This document shows, piece after piece, positions 1 to 7,421 of a DNA stretch of 64,000 nucleotides; positions within the stretch are counted from its first letter, which is position 1, and each line of letters begins with the position of its first letter. The translations under genes and the position numbers were made by a program. Below the pieces are notes generated by a model. The model had not been told where the DNA came from and did no database searches. It worked only from the letters and a program-made list of their open reading frames with translations. Origin of the DNA: an uncultured Collinsella sp. Its GTDB lineage: Bacteria; Actinomycetota; Coriobacteriia; Coriobacteriales; Coriobacteriaceae. The stretch lies in NCBI GenBank assembly GCA_902490365.1, contig CABUDQ010000001.1:1-64000 (forward strand), written 5' to 3'.

Positions 1-8
1 AAAGGGCG

Positions 9-30
9 GAGGCGGGGCATGCCCCGCCTC
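9..30 (-). terminator. Perfect GC-rich palindrome after the HAD gene
   Basis: An 11-bp arm (GAGGCGGGGCA) repeats perfectly inverted with no loop. It lies downstream of the minus-strand HAD gene, so it is probably its transcription end. The following minus-strand bases (CGCCCTTT) give only a short T run and the window edge cuts the region, so the terminator role is inferred. Confidence 0.5.
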
Positions 31-97
31 TTACACCACATCTCTGCGCGCTACCGCAAGAGACGTGTGAATCCGCACTTCTTGCGGCGAATTGACG

Positions 98-727
98 CTA
101 CAAAGCGGTCAGAATGTCGGCGAGGTTGTCGATGACGGCGTCGGCTCCCGTTTGGTCCAGGTTAACGCCCTCGTGCGGACGCAGTGCCAGGACGCGCGCG
201 CCGGAGCGCTTGCCGGCCTCGATGCCCAAAGGCGAGTCCTCGATAACCAGGCACTCGGTAGGCTCCACACCCAGCGCCTCCATGGCACGCAGGTAGATCT
301 CGGGGTCGGGCTTAAATGCACTGCACTCGTGACCGCTGATGGTGTAGTCCAGCACGTCGGTGATACCGGCAATCTCCACCAGCTCGTCAATGAGCTCGCG
401 ATAGGACGAGCTCGCGATGGCACACTTGACGCCGCGCTCGTGCAGCTCGCGCATCACCGGCTCCGTCTGCTCGTTGAGCAGCTCGGCATACGGAACGGGG
501 TGGTCCGGGCTGTAGACCTGCTTGTACTCCACGCGCAGGCGCTCGCGCAGCTCAATATCGTCAGGCACCAGCGCCTCCCAAATGGCAGGCTCGTTAGACC
601 CCGAAAGATCTGGAATTCTATCGTACGTAATGCCATGCTCCTCCATAAACGCCACGCGACGACGGTTGTAGAACCACTCGGTATCGACCAGCACGCCATC
701 CATGTCAAACAGCACTGCCTTGATCAT
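98..727 (-). CDS. HAD-superfamily hydrolase, beta-phosphoglucomutase-like
   Basis: A 209-residue haloacid-dehalogenase phosphatase or phosphomutase, cytosolic. Motif I is FDMDGVLVD near residue 7, with the nucleophilic Asp and the +2 Asp. Motif II is ASSS, motif III is the Lys in FKPDPEIY and motif IV is the acidic pair in VIEDS. An alpha-helical cap follows motif I, as in the PGMB/GPH group. The ATG chosen has a GGAGG 8 bases upstream; the frame is open further upstream but lacks that support. It lies downstream of the PTS/SIS operon and is separated from it by a terminator, so a role on sugar phosphates is only suggested. The substrate cannot be read from the sequence. Confidence 0.85.
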   Translation of the reverse strand: MIKAVLFDMDGVLVDTEWFYNRRRVAFMEEHGITYDRIPDLSGSNEPAIWEALVPDDIELRERLRVEYKQVYSPDHPVPYAELLNEQTEPVMRELHERGVKCAIASSSYRELIDELVEIAGITDVLDYTISGHECSAFKPDPEIYLRAMEALGVEPTECLVIEDSPLGIEAGKRSGARVLALRPHEGVNLDQTGADAVIDNLADILTAL

Positions 728-741
728 AAGCATCTCCTCCC

Positions 742-778
742 ACCTGCCAAAAAGGGACAGGTTTATTTTGGTAGGTTT
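742..778. repeat. Short dispersed palindromic repeat, copy A
   Basis: A 37-bp intergenic element with a GGGACAGGTTTATTTTGG core and imperfect inverted ends (ACCTGCCA / TGGTAGGT). A second copy in opposite orientation lies at 8143-8180. It sits just upstream of the HAD gene ribosome binding site. Confidence 0.7.
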
Positions 779-821
779 TATCTGGTGTTTTGCGACGCGA
801 CAGACACGCCCTCCCCAAAGC

Positions 822-852
822 AAAAAAGGGGACGGGGCAAAACCCCATCCCC
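822..852 (-). terminator. Intrinsic terminator of the PTS/SIS operon
   Basis: On the minus strand a GGGGATGGGG arm pairs with its near-complement across a TTTT loop and is followed directly by six T residues. It separates the SIS gene from the downstream HAD gene. Confidence 0.85.
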
Positions 853-886
853 TCTCAATCAACCCGTAAGGTCTACTTACTTGTGA

Positions 887-1870
887 TTAGTAGGAAAGCT
901 TCCACATGTAGCGACGCATGGTCAGCGGGTGCTGACGGGCCTCGGCGATCTGGTTGCCGTACTCGCGCATAACGGCGAGGTGCAGCAGCGGGTTGAAGTA
1001 GGTGACGACGCTTGCCGGCACGGCGTCGGCCAGACCGTAGTCCTTGGAGTCGATCAGAGCGACCTTGGCGCCCATGCGCTTAAGGAAGGTGAGGGCGCGG
1101 GCGTCCATCGGACGGGTGGCACCATCGGACATGAAGAAGACGTAGGGCTTACCCTCGGTGGAAACCTCGAACGGGCCGTGGAAGTACTCGCCGGTGTTGT
1201 AGGCGGCGGCGTCGATCCACTGCATCTCGGTGAACAGGAAGGCGGCGTGAGAATAAGCCATCTTCTCGGAGGCACCAGAGGCCATGAAGTAGATCATCTT
1301 GTCGTCCTTGAAGTCCTGGGCGAACTGCTTGGCGAGGCCCTTGGCGGACTGAGCGGCGTTCTCGCAGAGCTCGAAGACGTTGGTGAGGCCGGTGATCATG
1401 TCCTCGTAGTGGTCATAGCCTTCGGTCTGCTGAAGGATCTCGAGAGCAAGAGCAATGGCGTAGCCGGGCTTCTCGCACTTGGCAGCGTAGTTGGCGTGGA
1501 AGCCGTGAACGATGACGTGGTCGGCGTCGACGGTCAGAGCGGAGCCAGCCTTGTTGGTGAGGGAGACGACCGGGCAGTTGTGCTTCTTGGCGGTCTTGTT
1601 GGCCTCGACGGTCTCGGGCGTGGAGCCACCGAGGGAGCAGGTGATCACGAAGGTGTGCTCGTTGACCCAGGAAGGCGTGTCGTAGTTGAACTCGTTAGCG
1701 GTGAAGATCTGAACGTTCAGCTTGTCCGTGTTGTTGGCCAGGAAGTACTTGGCGGGGTAAAGATCGGACATGGATGCACCGCAGCCGACGAAGGCGACGC
1801 TGTGGATCTCGTGGTTGGACAGGACGTCAGCGACGATCTGCTTAGGGAGGTTAAGGTCGATCTCGTACAT
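887..1870 (-). CDS. SIS-domain fructosamine-6-phosphate deglycase-like protein
   Basis: A 327-residue protein with two SIS (sugar isomerase) folds, of the FrlB/GfrF type that splits 6-phosphorylated Amadori compounds into glucose 6-phosphate and an amine. The first sugar-phosphate loop is VGCGASMSD near residue 30 and the second begins around residue 190. The C-terminus MRRYMWKLSY closely matches that of the second SIS protein in the window. It is the last gene of an operon behind EIIAB, EIIC and EIID, which would deliver the phosphorylated substrate. The second in-frame ATG is chosen because AAAGGA sits about 9 bases upstream; the ATG three codons earlier abuts the Shine-Dalgarno. Glucosamine-type isomerase activity is an alternative. 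Confidence 0.82.
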   Translation of the reverse strand: MYEIDLNLPKQIVADVLSNHEIHSVAFVGCGASMSDLYPAKYFLANNTDKLNVQIFTANEFNYDTPSWVNEHTFVITCSLGGSTPETVEANKTAKKHNCPVVSLTNKAGSALTVDADHVIVHGFHANYAAKCEKPGYAIALALEILQQTEGYDHYEDMITGLTNVFELCENAAQSAKGLAKQFAQDFKDDKMIYFMASGASEKMAYSHAAFLFTEMQWIDAAAYNTGEYFHGPFEVSTEGKPYVFFMSDGATRPMDARALTFLKRMGAKVALIDSKDYGLADAVPASVVTYFNPLLHLAVMREYGNQIAEARQHPLTMRRYMWKLSY

Positions 1871-1961
1871 CTGACACATTCCTTTCGATTTTTTGCGGCG
1901 TCACATTGCCGGACGCTCGCAGGGTTACCATGGTTAGGACCGAGTAGCCGGCCCGTTGAGG

Positions 1962-1992
1962 ATGTGACAAAGGGGCTGTCCCTTTGTCACAT
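1962..1992. repeat. Perfect-arm intergenic hairpin
   Basis: Arms ATGTGACAAAGG and its exact inverse flank a 7-base loop. It lies between the EIID and SIS genes. A degenerate relative (GACAAAGGGAGTGTCCC) lies at 6028-6044, which suggests a dispersed repeat rather than a gene-specific site. Confidence 0.65.
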
Positions 1993-2005
1993 GTTAGGGA
2001 TGGGA

Positions 2006-2036
2006 GCCTGCCTGGGGTATGGGATGCCAGGCAGGC
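2006..2036 (-). other. Intra-operon stem-loop after EIID
   Basis: A 10-bp perfect stem (GCCTGCCTGG) with an 11-base loop lies 27 bases after the EIID stop. No T run follows on the minus strand, so it looks like an mRNA-stabilising or processing hairpin between the PTS and SIS cistrons rather than a terminator. Confidence 0.55.
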
Positions 2037-2062
2037 CCCCGGGGGAAAGCACTGGGTCGCGA

Positions 2063-2896
2063 CTAGGCCAGGATGCCGGCCGCGGAGAGGGCGATGCCGC
2101 CCACGATGGCGATCACGAGAAGCCAACCGGTGTTGACGTTCTTCTTGATGAGCCAGTACATAAGGCCGGTGAGGCCAAGGGAGATCATCTGGGGCATCAT
2201 GCCGTCCAGGATGTCCTGGATAACGACGGTACCCTCAGCGAACTGCAGCGGGGTGGTGGCACCGATCAGCGTAGCGATCATGCCGCCCACGGACATAAGA
2301 CCCACGATGCCGCAGACATACATGAGCTTCTCCATGAGGTCGCCGCCCTGGAGCTTGCTCAGGTACTCATGGCCACCCTGGTAGCCAATCTTGGCGGCGA
2401 ACCACGTGATCAGCACGGAGGGCACGATGGAGATGAGCATGGCCAGGATCGGGCCCATGATGGAGCCCTGCTGAGCCAGCTGGACGCCCAGACCAAAGGC
2501 GATGACGCGGATGGTGCCCTGGAAGAAGGAGTCACCGATACCGGAAAGCGGACCCATAAGGGAGGTCTTGACCGCGTTGATTGAATCGGGGTCGAAGTTC
2601 TCGGGATCCTTGGCGTACTCCTCCTCCATGGAGGCGGTGAGGCCTAGGATAAAGGCGCTCGTCTGCGGAGTGCAGTTGTAGAACGCCATGTGACGGTGGT
2701 AAGCCTCTTTCTTAGCAGCGAGCTGCTTGGGGTCGGACTCATCCGGATAGAGGCGATCGAGCGTGGGAACCATGCCGTAGAGGAAGCCCATGTTCATCTG
2801 ACGCTCGTAGTTCCAAGAGGCCTGGATGGCCCAGGAGCGCCAGAAGAACTGGCTGACCTTCTTGTTCAGGGACACGTCCTTGGTTGCGGTTGCCAT
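2063..2896 (-). CDS. PTS mannose/fructose/sorbose family EIID
   Basis: A 277-residue membrane subunit of a mannose-class phosphotransferase permease. EIID pairs with EIIC to form the sugar channel. Visible family features are the N-terminal FFWRSWAIQASWNYERQM segment, the LGLTASMEEEYA region, the GPLSGIGDSFFQGT motif and C-terminal hydrophobic segments. The start ATG follows AAGGAGG by 8 bases; the reading frame continues upstream into the EIIC gene but without support. It begins 13 bases after the EIIC stop, so the two are cotranscribed. The substrate is inferred from the linked deglycase-like gene. Confidence 0.93.
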   Translation of the reverse strand: MATATKDVSLNKKVSQFFWRSWAIQASWNYERQMNMGFLYGMVPTLDRLYPDESDPKQLAAKKEAYHRHMAFYNCTPQTSAFILGLTASMEEEYAKDPENFDPDSINAVKTSLMGPLSGIGDSFFQGTIRVIAFGLGVQLAQQGSIMGPILAMLISIVPSVLITWFAAKIGYQGGHEYLSKLQGGDLMEKLMYVCGIVGLMSVGGMIATLIGATTPLQFAEGTVVIQDILDGMMPQMISLGLTGLMYWLIKKNVNTGWLLVIAIVGGIALSAAGILA

Positions 2897-2909
2897 AGTG
2901 TGTTCCTCC

Positions 2910-3704
2910 TTAGTCTTCGTCGTCTTCGAGCGGATCGTAGTCGGAATCGACACCGGCGGCTGCATGGGAACCGTTGAACTTGAAGCCCATGAAGACGACA
3001 GCCAGGCACACACCGATCAGAGCGACCGCGATGACGGACAGGTTGAGGTAAGCGGCGAGCAGGAAACCGATGAACAGGAACGGAGTCATACCCTTCTTGA
3101 TCATCATGGTGAGCAGCAGGGCCAAGCCGTAGGCGGTCATGATCTTGGTCGAAACGTTCAGACCAGTGGACAGCCACTCGGGAACCATGTTGACGATGGC
3201 CTGGACCAGGTCGGTACCGACAAAGACGGCCAGGAAGATCGGCAGGAAGTACATGATGGCGTACAGACCGGAGCCAGCGCAGATGTGCATACGGTAGGCG
3301 GTCTTGAACTTTCCGTTATCGATCGCGCTATCTGCCACATGGGTGAGGGCGGCGATGATGGAACGGAACACGATGCCGAGGAGCTGACCCAGGACGGCGA
3401 CCGGGATGGCGATCGTCATGGCGGTCTCGGCGGAAGCATCGGTCAGGCACGCGAAGGCAGCGGCCACGATGCCGCCCAGGACCATATCGGGCGGAACGGC
3501 GGCGCCGACCTGCACCAGGCCCATGGACACGAGCTCGACGGCGGCACCGACGGCAAGGCCGGTGGGCACATCGCCCAGCAGCAGACCGACGAGCGTAGCG
3601 CCAACGAGGGGCTGCTCGAAGTTAAGACGGCCGAGCAGGCGGGAGTCCCACATGCAGAACACGCCGACGAGGCCGACAAGCACCGCACTGATGAACGTAT
3701 TCAT
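2910..3704 (-). CDS. PTS mannose/fructose/sorbose family EIIC
   Basis: A 264-residue, mostly hydrophobic EIIC subunit. It carries the family GDVPTGLAVGAAVELVSMG region near residue 45, which lines the substrate path, and about seven or eight membrane helices. The C-terminus ends in an acidic tail (YDPLEDDED). An AAGGAG lies just upstream of the ATG. It is the second gene of the operon, between EIIAB and EIID. Family assignment is firm; specificity is not visible. Confidence 0.93.
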   Translation of the reverse strand: MNTFISAVLVGLVGVFCMWDSRLLGRLNFEQPLVGATLVGLLLGDVPTGLAVGAAVELVSMGLVQVGAAVPPDMVLGGIVAAAFACLTDASAETAMTIAIPVAVLGQLLGIVFRSIIAALTHVADSAIDNGKFKTAYRMHICAGSGLYAIMYFLPIFLAVFVGTDLVQAIVNMVPEWLSTGLNVSTKIMTAYGLALLLTMMIKKGMTPFLFIGFLLAAYLNLSVIAVALIGVCLAVVFMGFKFNGSHAAAGVDSDYDPLEDDED

Positions 3705-3740
3705 ACCCTTCTCCTTTCAGTCAGGCAAAAGCCTGGTTGA

Positions 3741-4664
3741 TTACAGCTTGGCGTCGATGTCGACGCTCTGATACGTAGGGGTCTGCTGGACGTAGAGCTT
3801 GATGCCCATGTCGAGCAGCTGGTTGACGTCGGCCTTCTGGGTGGCGTCGAAGAAGACGGAACTGTCCTTGCCGCCGACCTGATCGGCACCGTCGTGGTTG
3901 GCGGTGGCGCCCAGGTTGATGGCGTCGAGCTTGTAGCCCTGGCAGAACTGCAGCATCTCGGCCGTGTTGCCAAAGACGAACATGACGCGCTCGCCAAGGG
4001 TGTTGAGCTTGTCCATCTTGGCGAGGGCACGCTCGACGGTGAAGACGTTCAGGCGCACGCCCTGGGGCTTGGCCAGCTTAAGAGCGCCCTTCTTGATGTC
4101 ATCGTTGGCGGCAGCGTTGTCGACGACGATGATGCGCTCGGCCTGGACCTTGGTGGTCCAGGTAAAGACGACCTGGCCGTGCAGCAGACGGTAGTCAAGA
4201 CGTGCGAGGACGATCTTGGCAGGGCCGGAGCTGTGACGGGGCGCCTTGGCCTTCTTGGCGGGAGCCGCGGCGACCTCAACCGGTGCGTTGGGGTTGGTCA
4301 GACCGGTGCGGGCCTCGTTGATGAGGGCCGCGAGCTCGGCGCCCTTGATGGGGGTGGGGCTCATAGCAAGCGTCAGTGCCAGCGGGATGTTGAAACCGCT
4401 GACAACCGTGAACTTCGTGCCATTCTTGGAAAGCTCGACCATGTTGTTGTTGACCGAGCTACCGAGCATATCGGTTAGCACATACACGGTGTCGTCCGCG
4501 TTGAACGTGGCGATCATAGCCTCAACCTTATTGGTGATGGGCTCCTTGTCGTCACGAGCAAGCGACACGACGTGGACGTTCGACACGTCGCCGAGAACCA
4601 TCTCGAGCGTGTCTTTGGCGCCTGCGGCCAGGCCGCCATGAGATGCGAGAATGATCTGATTCAT
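3741..4664 (-). CDS. Fused PTS EIIA-EIIB, mannose family
   Basis: A 307-residue cytosolic phosphocarrier that takes phosphate from HPr and passes it to the incoming sugar. The EIIA domain (about 1-130) carries the phospho-His in ILASHGG (His9). A Lys/Pro/Ala linker around residues 138-155 leads to the EIIB domain, whose phospho-His lies in RLDYRLLHGQV. The A-B fusion is like that of ManX. GGAGG lies about 6 bases before the ATG. It is the first gene of the operon, downstream of a TATAAT box and a pair of LytTR-like half-sites. Confidence 0.93.
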   Translation of the reverse strand: MNQIILASHGGLAAGAKDTLEMVLGDVSNVHVVSLARDDKEPITNKVEAMIATFNADDTVYVLTDMLGSSVNNNMVELSKNGTKFTVVSGFNIPLALTLAMSPTPIKGAELAALINEARTGLTNPNAPVEVAAAPAKKAKAPRHSSGPAKIVLARLDYRLLHGQVVFTWTTKVQAERIIVVDNAAANDDIKKGALKLAKPQGVRLNVFTVERALAKMDKLNTLGERVMFVFGNTAEMLQFCQGYKLDAINLGATANHDGADQVGGKDSSVFFDATQKADVNQLLDMGIKLYVQQTPTYQSVDIDAKL

Positions 4665-4690
4665 CTTGCCTCCTCCTTTTCGTTATGGTC

Positions 4691-4696
4691 ATTATA
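4691..4696 (-). promoter_or_regulatory. Probable -10 box of the PTS operon
   Basis: A perfect TATAAT on the minus strand lies 27 bases before the EIIAB start codon. No good -35 hexamer is seen at 16-18 bp, which would suit an activator-dependent promoter; paired direct repeats lie 40-70 bp upstream of it. Confidence 0.55.
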
Positions 4697-4735
4697 ACGT
4701 CTTATACGTTGCGGATATTGCTAATTAGTATAAAG

Positions 4736-4765
4736 ACCGTTCGCGGGTGAAAATCGACCGTTGAC
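4736..4765 (+). promoter_or_regulatory. Paired direct repeat resembling a LytTR regulator site
   Basis: ACCGTTCGC and ACCGTTGAC start exactly 21 bp apart. LytTR-domain regulators are known to bind two 9-bp direct repeats of the form [TA][AC][CA]GTTN[AG][TG] with 12-13 bp between them, and AlgR binds ACCGTTCGTC. Each half-site here departs from the general consensus at its last base. A related pair lies upstream of the carbamate kinase gene (39796-39825). Confidence 0.6.
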
Positions 4766-4847
4766 GGGTTTAACGTACTTGAAACGTTGGGGCTGGGCAG
4801 GCCGGCACTGGCGGGATAACCCCAAGTCGGACCCTGCGCGCAATCCC

Positions 4848-5930
4848 CTATCGCACAAAGTACCAGGGGCTTTCCTGCACGGTGGGCTCCAGCGCGATGC
4901 CGGTGCGCTCCTTAAACAGATCCATGTCCTGCGTTTTCTCCGTCCACCACGCGTTGGGCTTAAAGGTCATGCTCTCAGCGACATGACCGACAAATACACT
5001 GTTGCGCAGCTTGGAGAAGTCGGCGTTCATAATCAGGATGGACATGAGCACCAGCACAATACCCAGGACCTTGATCGCGCCGGCGGACTCGGCATAGACA
5101 CCAATGCCCACCAGTACGGTGACGACCGTCTCAAAAGACATTACGACGGGAACTTTCGATGTCTCGAGCCCCATGGACAGACCCTGCATATATAAGATGT
5201 AAGCCACGGCTGTGGGGATGAGTCCAAAGCCAAGGAAGAGCAGCAGCAGCTGTGGCGACATTGCCGCGGCGACATCCGGCCACGGAGCCGCGATAGCCGC
5301 CATAACCGCACCGCCAAAAACAAGGCCCCAAAACGTGACAGCCAGCGGGTGGACCGTCTTGGTTGCTATCCGGCTAAACACCGCGAGCGACGCCCCACAA
5401 AAGCCTGCAATCACGCCCGACGTGACGCCCCAAACCGAAAAATGGAAACCGGAAAGGTCGCCATTAGTTACTGCAAGTACACAGCCCCCTATGTTAAAAG
5501 CGATGGCAACGAGCTTGTTGGGGGTCACGTCCTCGCGATAAAGCACGCGGCCGAGCACGACGCCAAACACCGGCGAGGTATAGAGCAGCACCGAGGCCGT
5601 GGACATGCCCACCTCGCCCATACACTCGTAATAGCAAGTGTTGGCGGCGGCCAAACCGACGATACCGACAAGCGCGCAGGAAACAAGCTCTTTAGGGCTT
5701 GCCTTGAACAGGGCCAGCGGACCCTGAGCCACGGTAGACCCCTCACCCGAACGGCAGCCCATAAACATCAGGACCGGCGCCAAGATAAGCGCTCCGACCA
5801 ACAAGCGAAAGGCAGCCATACTCTGGGACGTAACGCCCATGGCCGAGATGCCGTTTACAAAGATTCCGATGCTGCCCCACATAAGCGCGGCGATCAGCAC
5901 CAGCACATAGCCCAGATTGCTTCTCTTCAA
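4848..5930 (-). CDS. DMT-superfamily transporter, EamA type
   Basis: A 360-residue inner-membrane transporter with two EamA repeats and about ten helices. Repeat 1 begins with MWGSIGIFVNG and repeat 2 follows around residue 165. The family exports or imports small metabolites. A hydrophilic C-terminal extension of about 55 residues follows the last helix and is longer than usual. The TTG start is chosen because GAGGAGG lies 5 bases before it; a GTG 12 codons upstream is possible but lacks a ribosome binding site. The gene stands alone between the PTS operon and the second SIS gene. The substrate is unknown. Confidence 0.85.
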   Translation of the reverse strand: MKRSNLGYVLVLIAALMWGSIGIFVNGISAMGVTSQSMAAFRLLVGALILAPVLMFMGCRSGEGSTVAQGPLALFKASPKELVSCALVGIVGLAAANTCYYECMGEVGMSTASVLLYTSPVFGVVLGRVLYREDVTPNKLVAIAFNIGGCVLAVTNGDLSGFHFSVWGVTSGVIAGFCGASLAVFSRIATKTVHPLAVTFWGLVFGGAVMAAIAAPWPDVAAAMSPQLLLLFLGFGLIPTAVAYILYMQGLSMGLETSKVPVVMSFETVVTVLVGIGVYAESAGAIKVLGIVLVLMSILIMNADFSKLRNSVFVGHVAESMTFKPNAWWTEKTQDMDLFKERTGIALEPTVQESPWYFVR

Positions 5931-6084
5931 CGTGGCCTCCTCGGTATTGTTTCCAATATGTTTCACACTACGTTATAGTCGTTATATACATTTTTCAAGG
6001 CACAAATCGCCAAACGGGGAATCTCTAGACAAAGGGAGTGTCCCGCCAGCCACGGTATCGTCGATGTTTTGGCAATGTCAGCGA

Positions 6085-6183
6085 AAACCCGCCAGAGCGA
6101 GCAAGGTGCCTTGAAGTGAGGCGGCATTGACCTTCTGGTCATGCCGCCGAAGTTGAAAGGCAGATTGCCGCTCTGGCGGGTTT
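6085..6183. repeat. Three-level nested palindrome
   Basis: Outer arms AAACCCGCCAGAGCG (15 bp, perfect) enclose a TGCCTT/AAGGCA pair and an inner GGCGGCAT...ATGCCGCC hairpin with a TTCT loop. On the minus strand the outer stem ends in TTTT, so it may terminate transcription from the SIS gene at 6224. Its size and nesting exceed a normal terminator. Confidence 0.65.
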
Positions 6184-6196
6184 GCAGCGTCGAGCG

Positions 6197-6224
6197 GTTA
6201 CGGCGTTTGGTAAAACGCCGTAAC
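6197..6224 (-). other. Stem-loop at the stop codon of the second SIS gene
   Basis: A perfect 12-bp stem (GTTACGGCGTTT and its inverse) with a 4-base loop begins at the stop codon. No T run follows, so alone it is not a convincing terminator. Confidence 0.5.
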
Positions 6225-7216
6225 TAATACTCAAGCTTCCACATGTAACGGCGCGTCATGTAGTCCTTGTGGGTAACGGCAGAGAGAGCGCGCATGTACA
6301 CGTTGTTGAGAATCGGGGCAAAGATCAGGTGGTTGAAGTACTCGCTCACGCTGTCCTTGATGTCGTTGAGGCCGAGCTCCTTGGCGTCGAGCTGATAGAC
6401 GCGCTCGCCACCGTACTGGTTGACGAAGCGGATGCCGCGCTCGTCATTGCAGCGGCTGCGGCCGACGCTGATGAGCTGGAACAGCGAGGTGCGCTTGTCC
6501 AGAATCTCGAAGGGGCCGTGGAAGAAGTCGCAGGTGTTGATGGTGCAGGAGTCGATCTGCAGCATCTCCTGCACGTTGCAGATGCTAAAGACGTAGGCGG
6601 CACCAAAGAGCGGGCCCTGGGCCATGACGTTGATGCAGGGCTTGTCGGCGTTCTGCTCGGCCCACTTAGCAGCGAGCGGACGGGTGTACTCGACGGCCTT
6701 GCGATAGATGGGGTCGACCAAGTCGAACGCGGCCATAGCGGTCTCGTACTCGGCATAGCCCTCGGTCTGCTGCGTGAGCTCCATGGCGATCATGGTCACG
6801 ACGGCGGAGTTGGTGCGGCCCATGCAAGACTCGTCAACGGCCAAGCTGTCGTACTGGATCTTGTAGTCGCAGACCTCGGTGAGGCCGGACTCGTCAACAT
6901 AGATGGCGATGGTGCTGGCGCCGTGGTCCTTGGCGACCTGGGCGGCGACGATGGTCTCCTTGGTGCCGCGCATGGACACGACGACGGCCAGGGTGTTCTC
7001 GTTGACGTAGGCCGGGGTGGCGTGCACAAACTCGTTGCTGGTGTAGCTGGAGCTCACGACCTGCGTGGCCTCGTGCTCCATAAAGTACTGGGCAGGATAG
7101 TTACCACCGTTAGATCCGCCGGCGCCGATCCACACAACGCGCTTGATGCCGCCCTTGTCTGCCTTGTCAGCCAAAACCTGGGAGACGACATCCTTAACCT
7201 GTTCCTGAGTAGTCAT
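6224..7216 (-). CDS. Second SIS-domain fructosamine-deglycase-like protein
   Basis: A 330-residue double-SIS protein, paralogous to the one at 887. The first loop is GAGGSNGGNYPAQYF near residue 32, the second SIS half starts near 190, and the C-terminus TRRYMWKLEY matches its paralogue. FrlB-type proteins cleave fructoselysine 6-phosphate or related Amadori phosphates. It is divergent from a GntR/UTRA regulator and shares an operator-like repeat with it. Two deglycases beside a mannose-class PTS recall the gfr/frl systems, in which separate enzymes handle epsilon- and alpha-linked products. That pairing is an inference. An AAAGG lies upstream of the ATG at a long spacing. Confidence 0.8.
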   Translation of the reverse strand: MTTQEQVKDVVSQVLADKADKGGIKRVVWIGAGGSNGGNYPAQYFMEHEATQVVSSSYTSNEFVHATPAYVNENTLAVVVSMRGTKETIVAAQVAKDHGASTIAIYVDESGLTEVCDYKIQYDSLAVDESCMGRTNSAVVTMIAMELTQQTEGYAEYETAMAAFDLVDPIYRKAVEYTRPLAAKWAEQNADKPCINVMAQGPLFGAAYVFSICNVQEMLQIDSCTINTCDFFHGPFEILDKRTSLFQLISVGRSRCNDERGIRFVNQYGGERVYQLDAKELGLNDIKDSVSEYFNHLIFAPILNNVYMRALSAVTHKDYMTRRYMWKLEY

Positions 7217-7253
7217 CGTGCATCAGCCTTTCTTCTCGTTTGATGCTCTTGAT

Positions 7254-7276
7254 GGCATACAAGTTACATACATGTT
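7254..7276. promoter_or_regulatory. Operator-like direct repeat, copy 1 (SIS side)
   Basis: A 23-bp sequence beginning GGCATACAAGTTA and ending ATACATGTT lies about 38 bp before the SIS start. It matches copy 2 at 7393-7415 except at about five positions. The pair in one divergent region beside a GntR gene suggests regulator binding sites. Confidence 0.6.
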
Positions 7277-7392
7277 TTGGTTATGTCGACTAGTTGTATG
7301 CTATATTTGTCTTAGATATTTTGCTGGTAAAGTTTTCGGCAATCCATTATCAGCGGTTTTGTTATCATGTTGGATACATGCTTGGTTCAGTA

Positions 7393-7415
7393 AGCATACA
7401 GGTTAGATACAGGTT
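7393..7415. promoter_or_regulatory. Operator-like direct repeat, copy 2 (GntR side)
   Basis: AGCATACAGGTTA followed by GATACAGGTT ends 6 bases before the GntR start codon and covers its ribosome-binding region. Binding here would block the regulator's own expression, so it fits autoregulation (inference). Confidence 0.6.
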
Positions 7416-7421
7416 GTTCGC

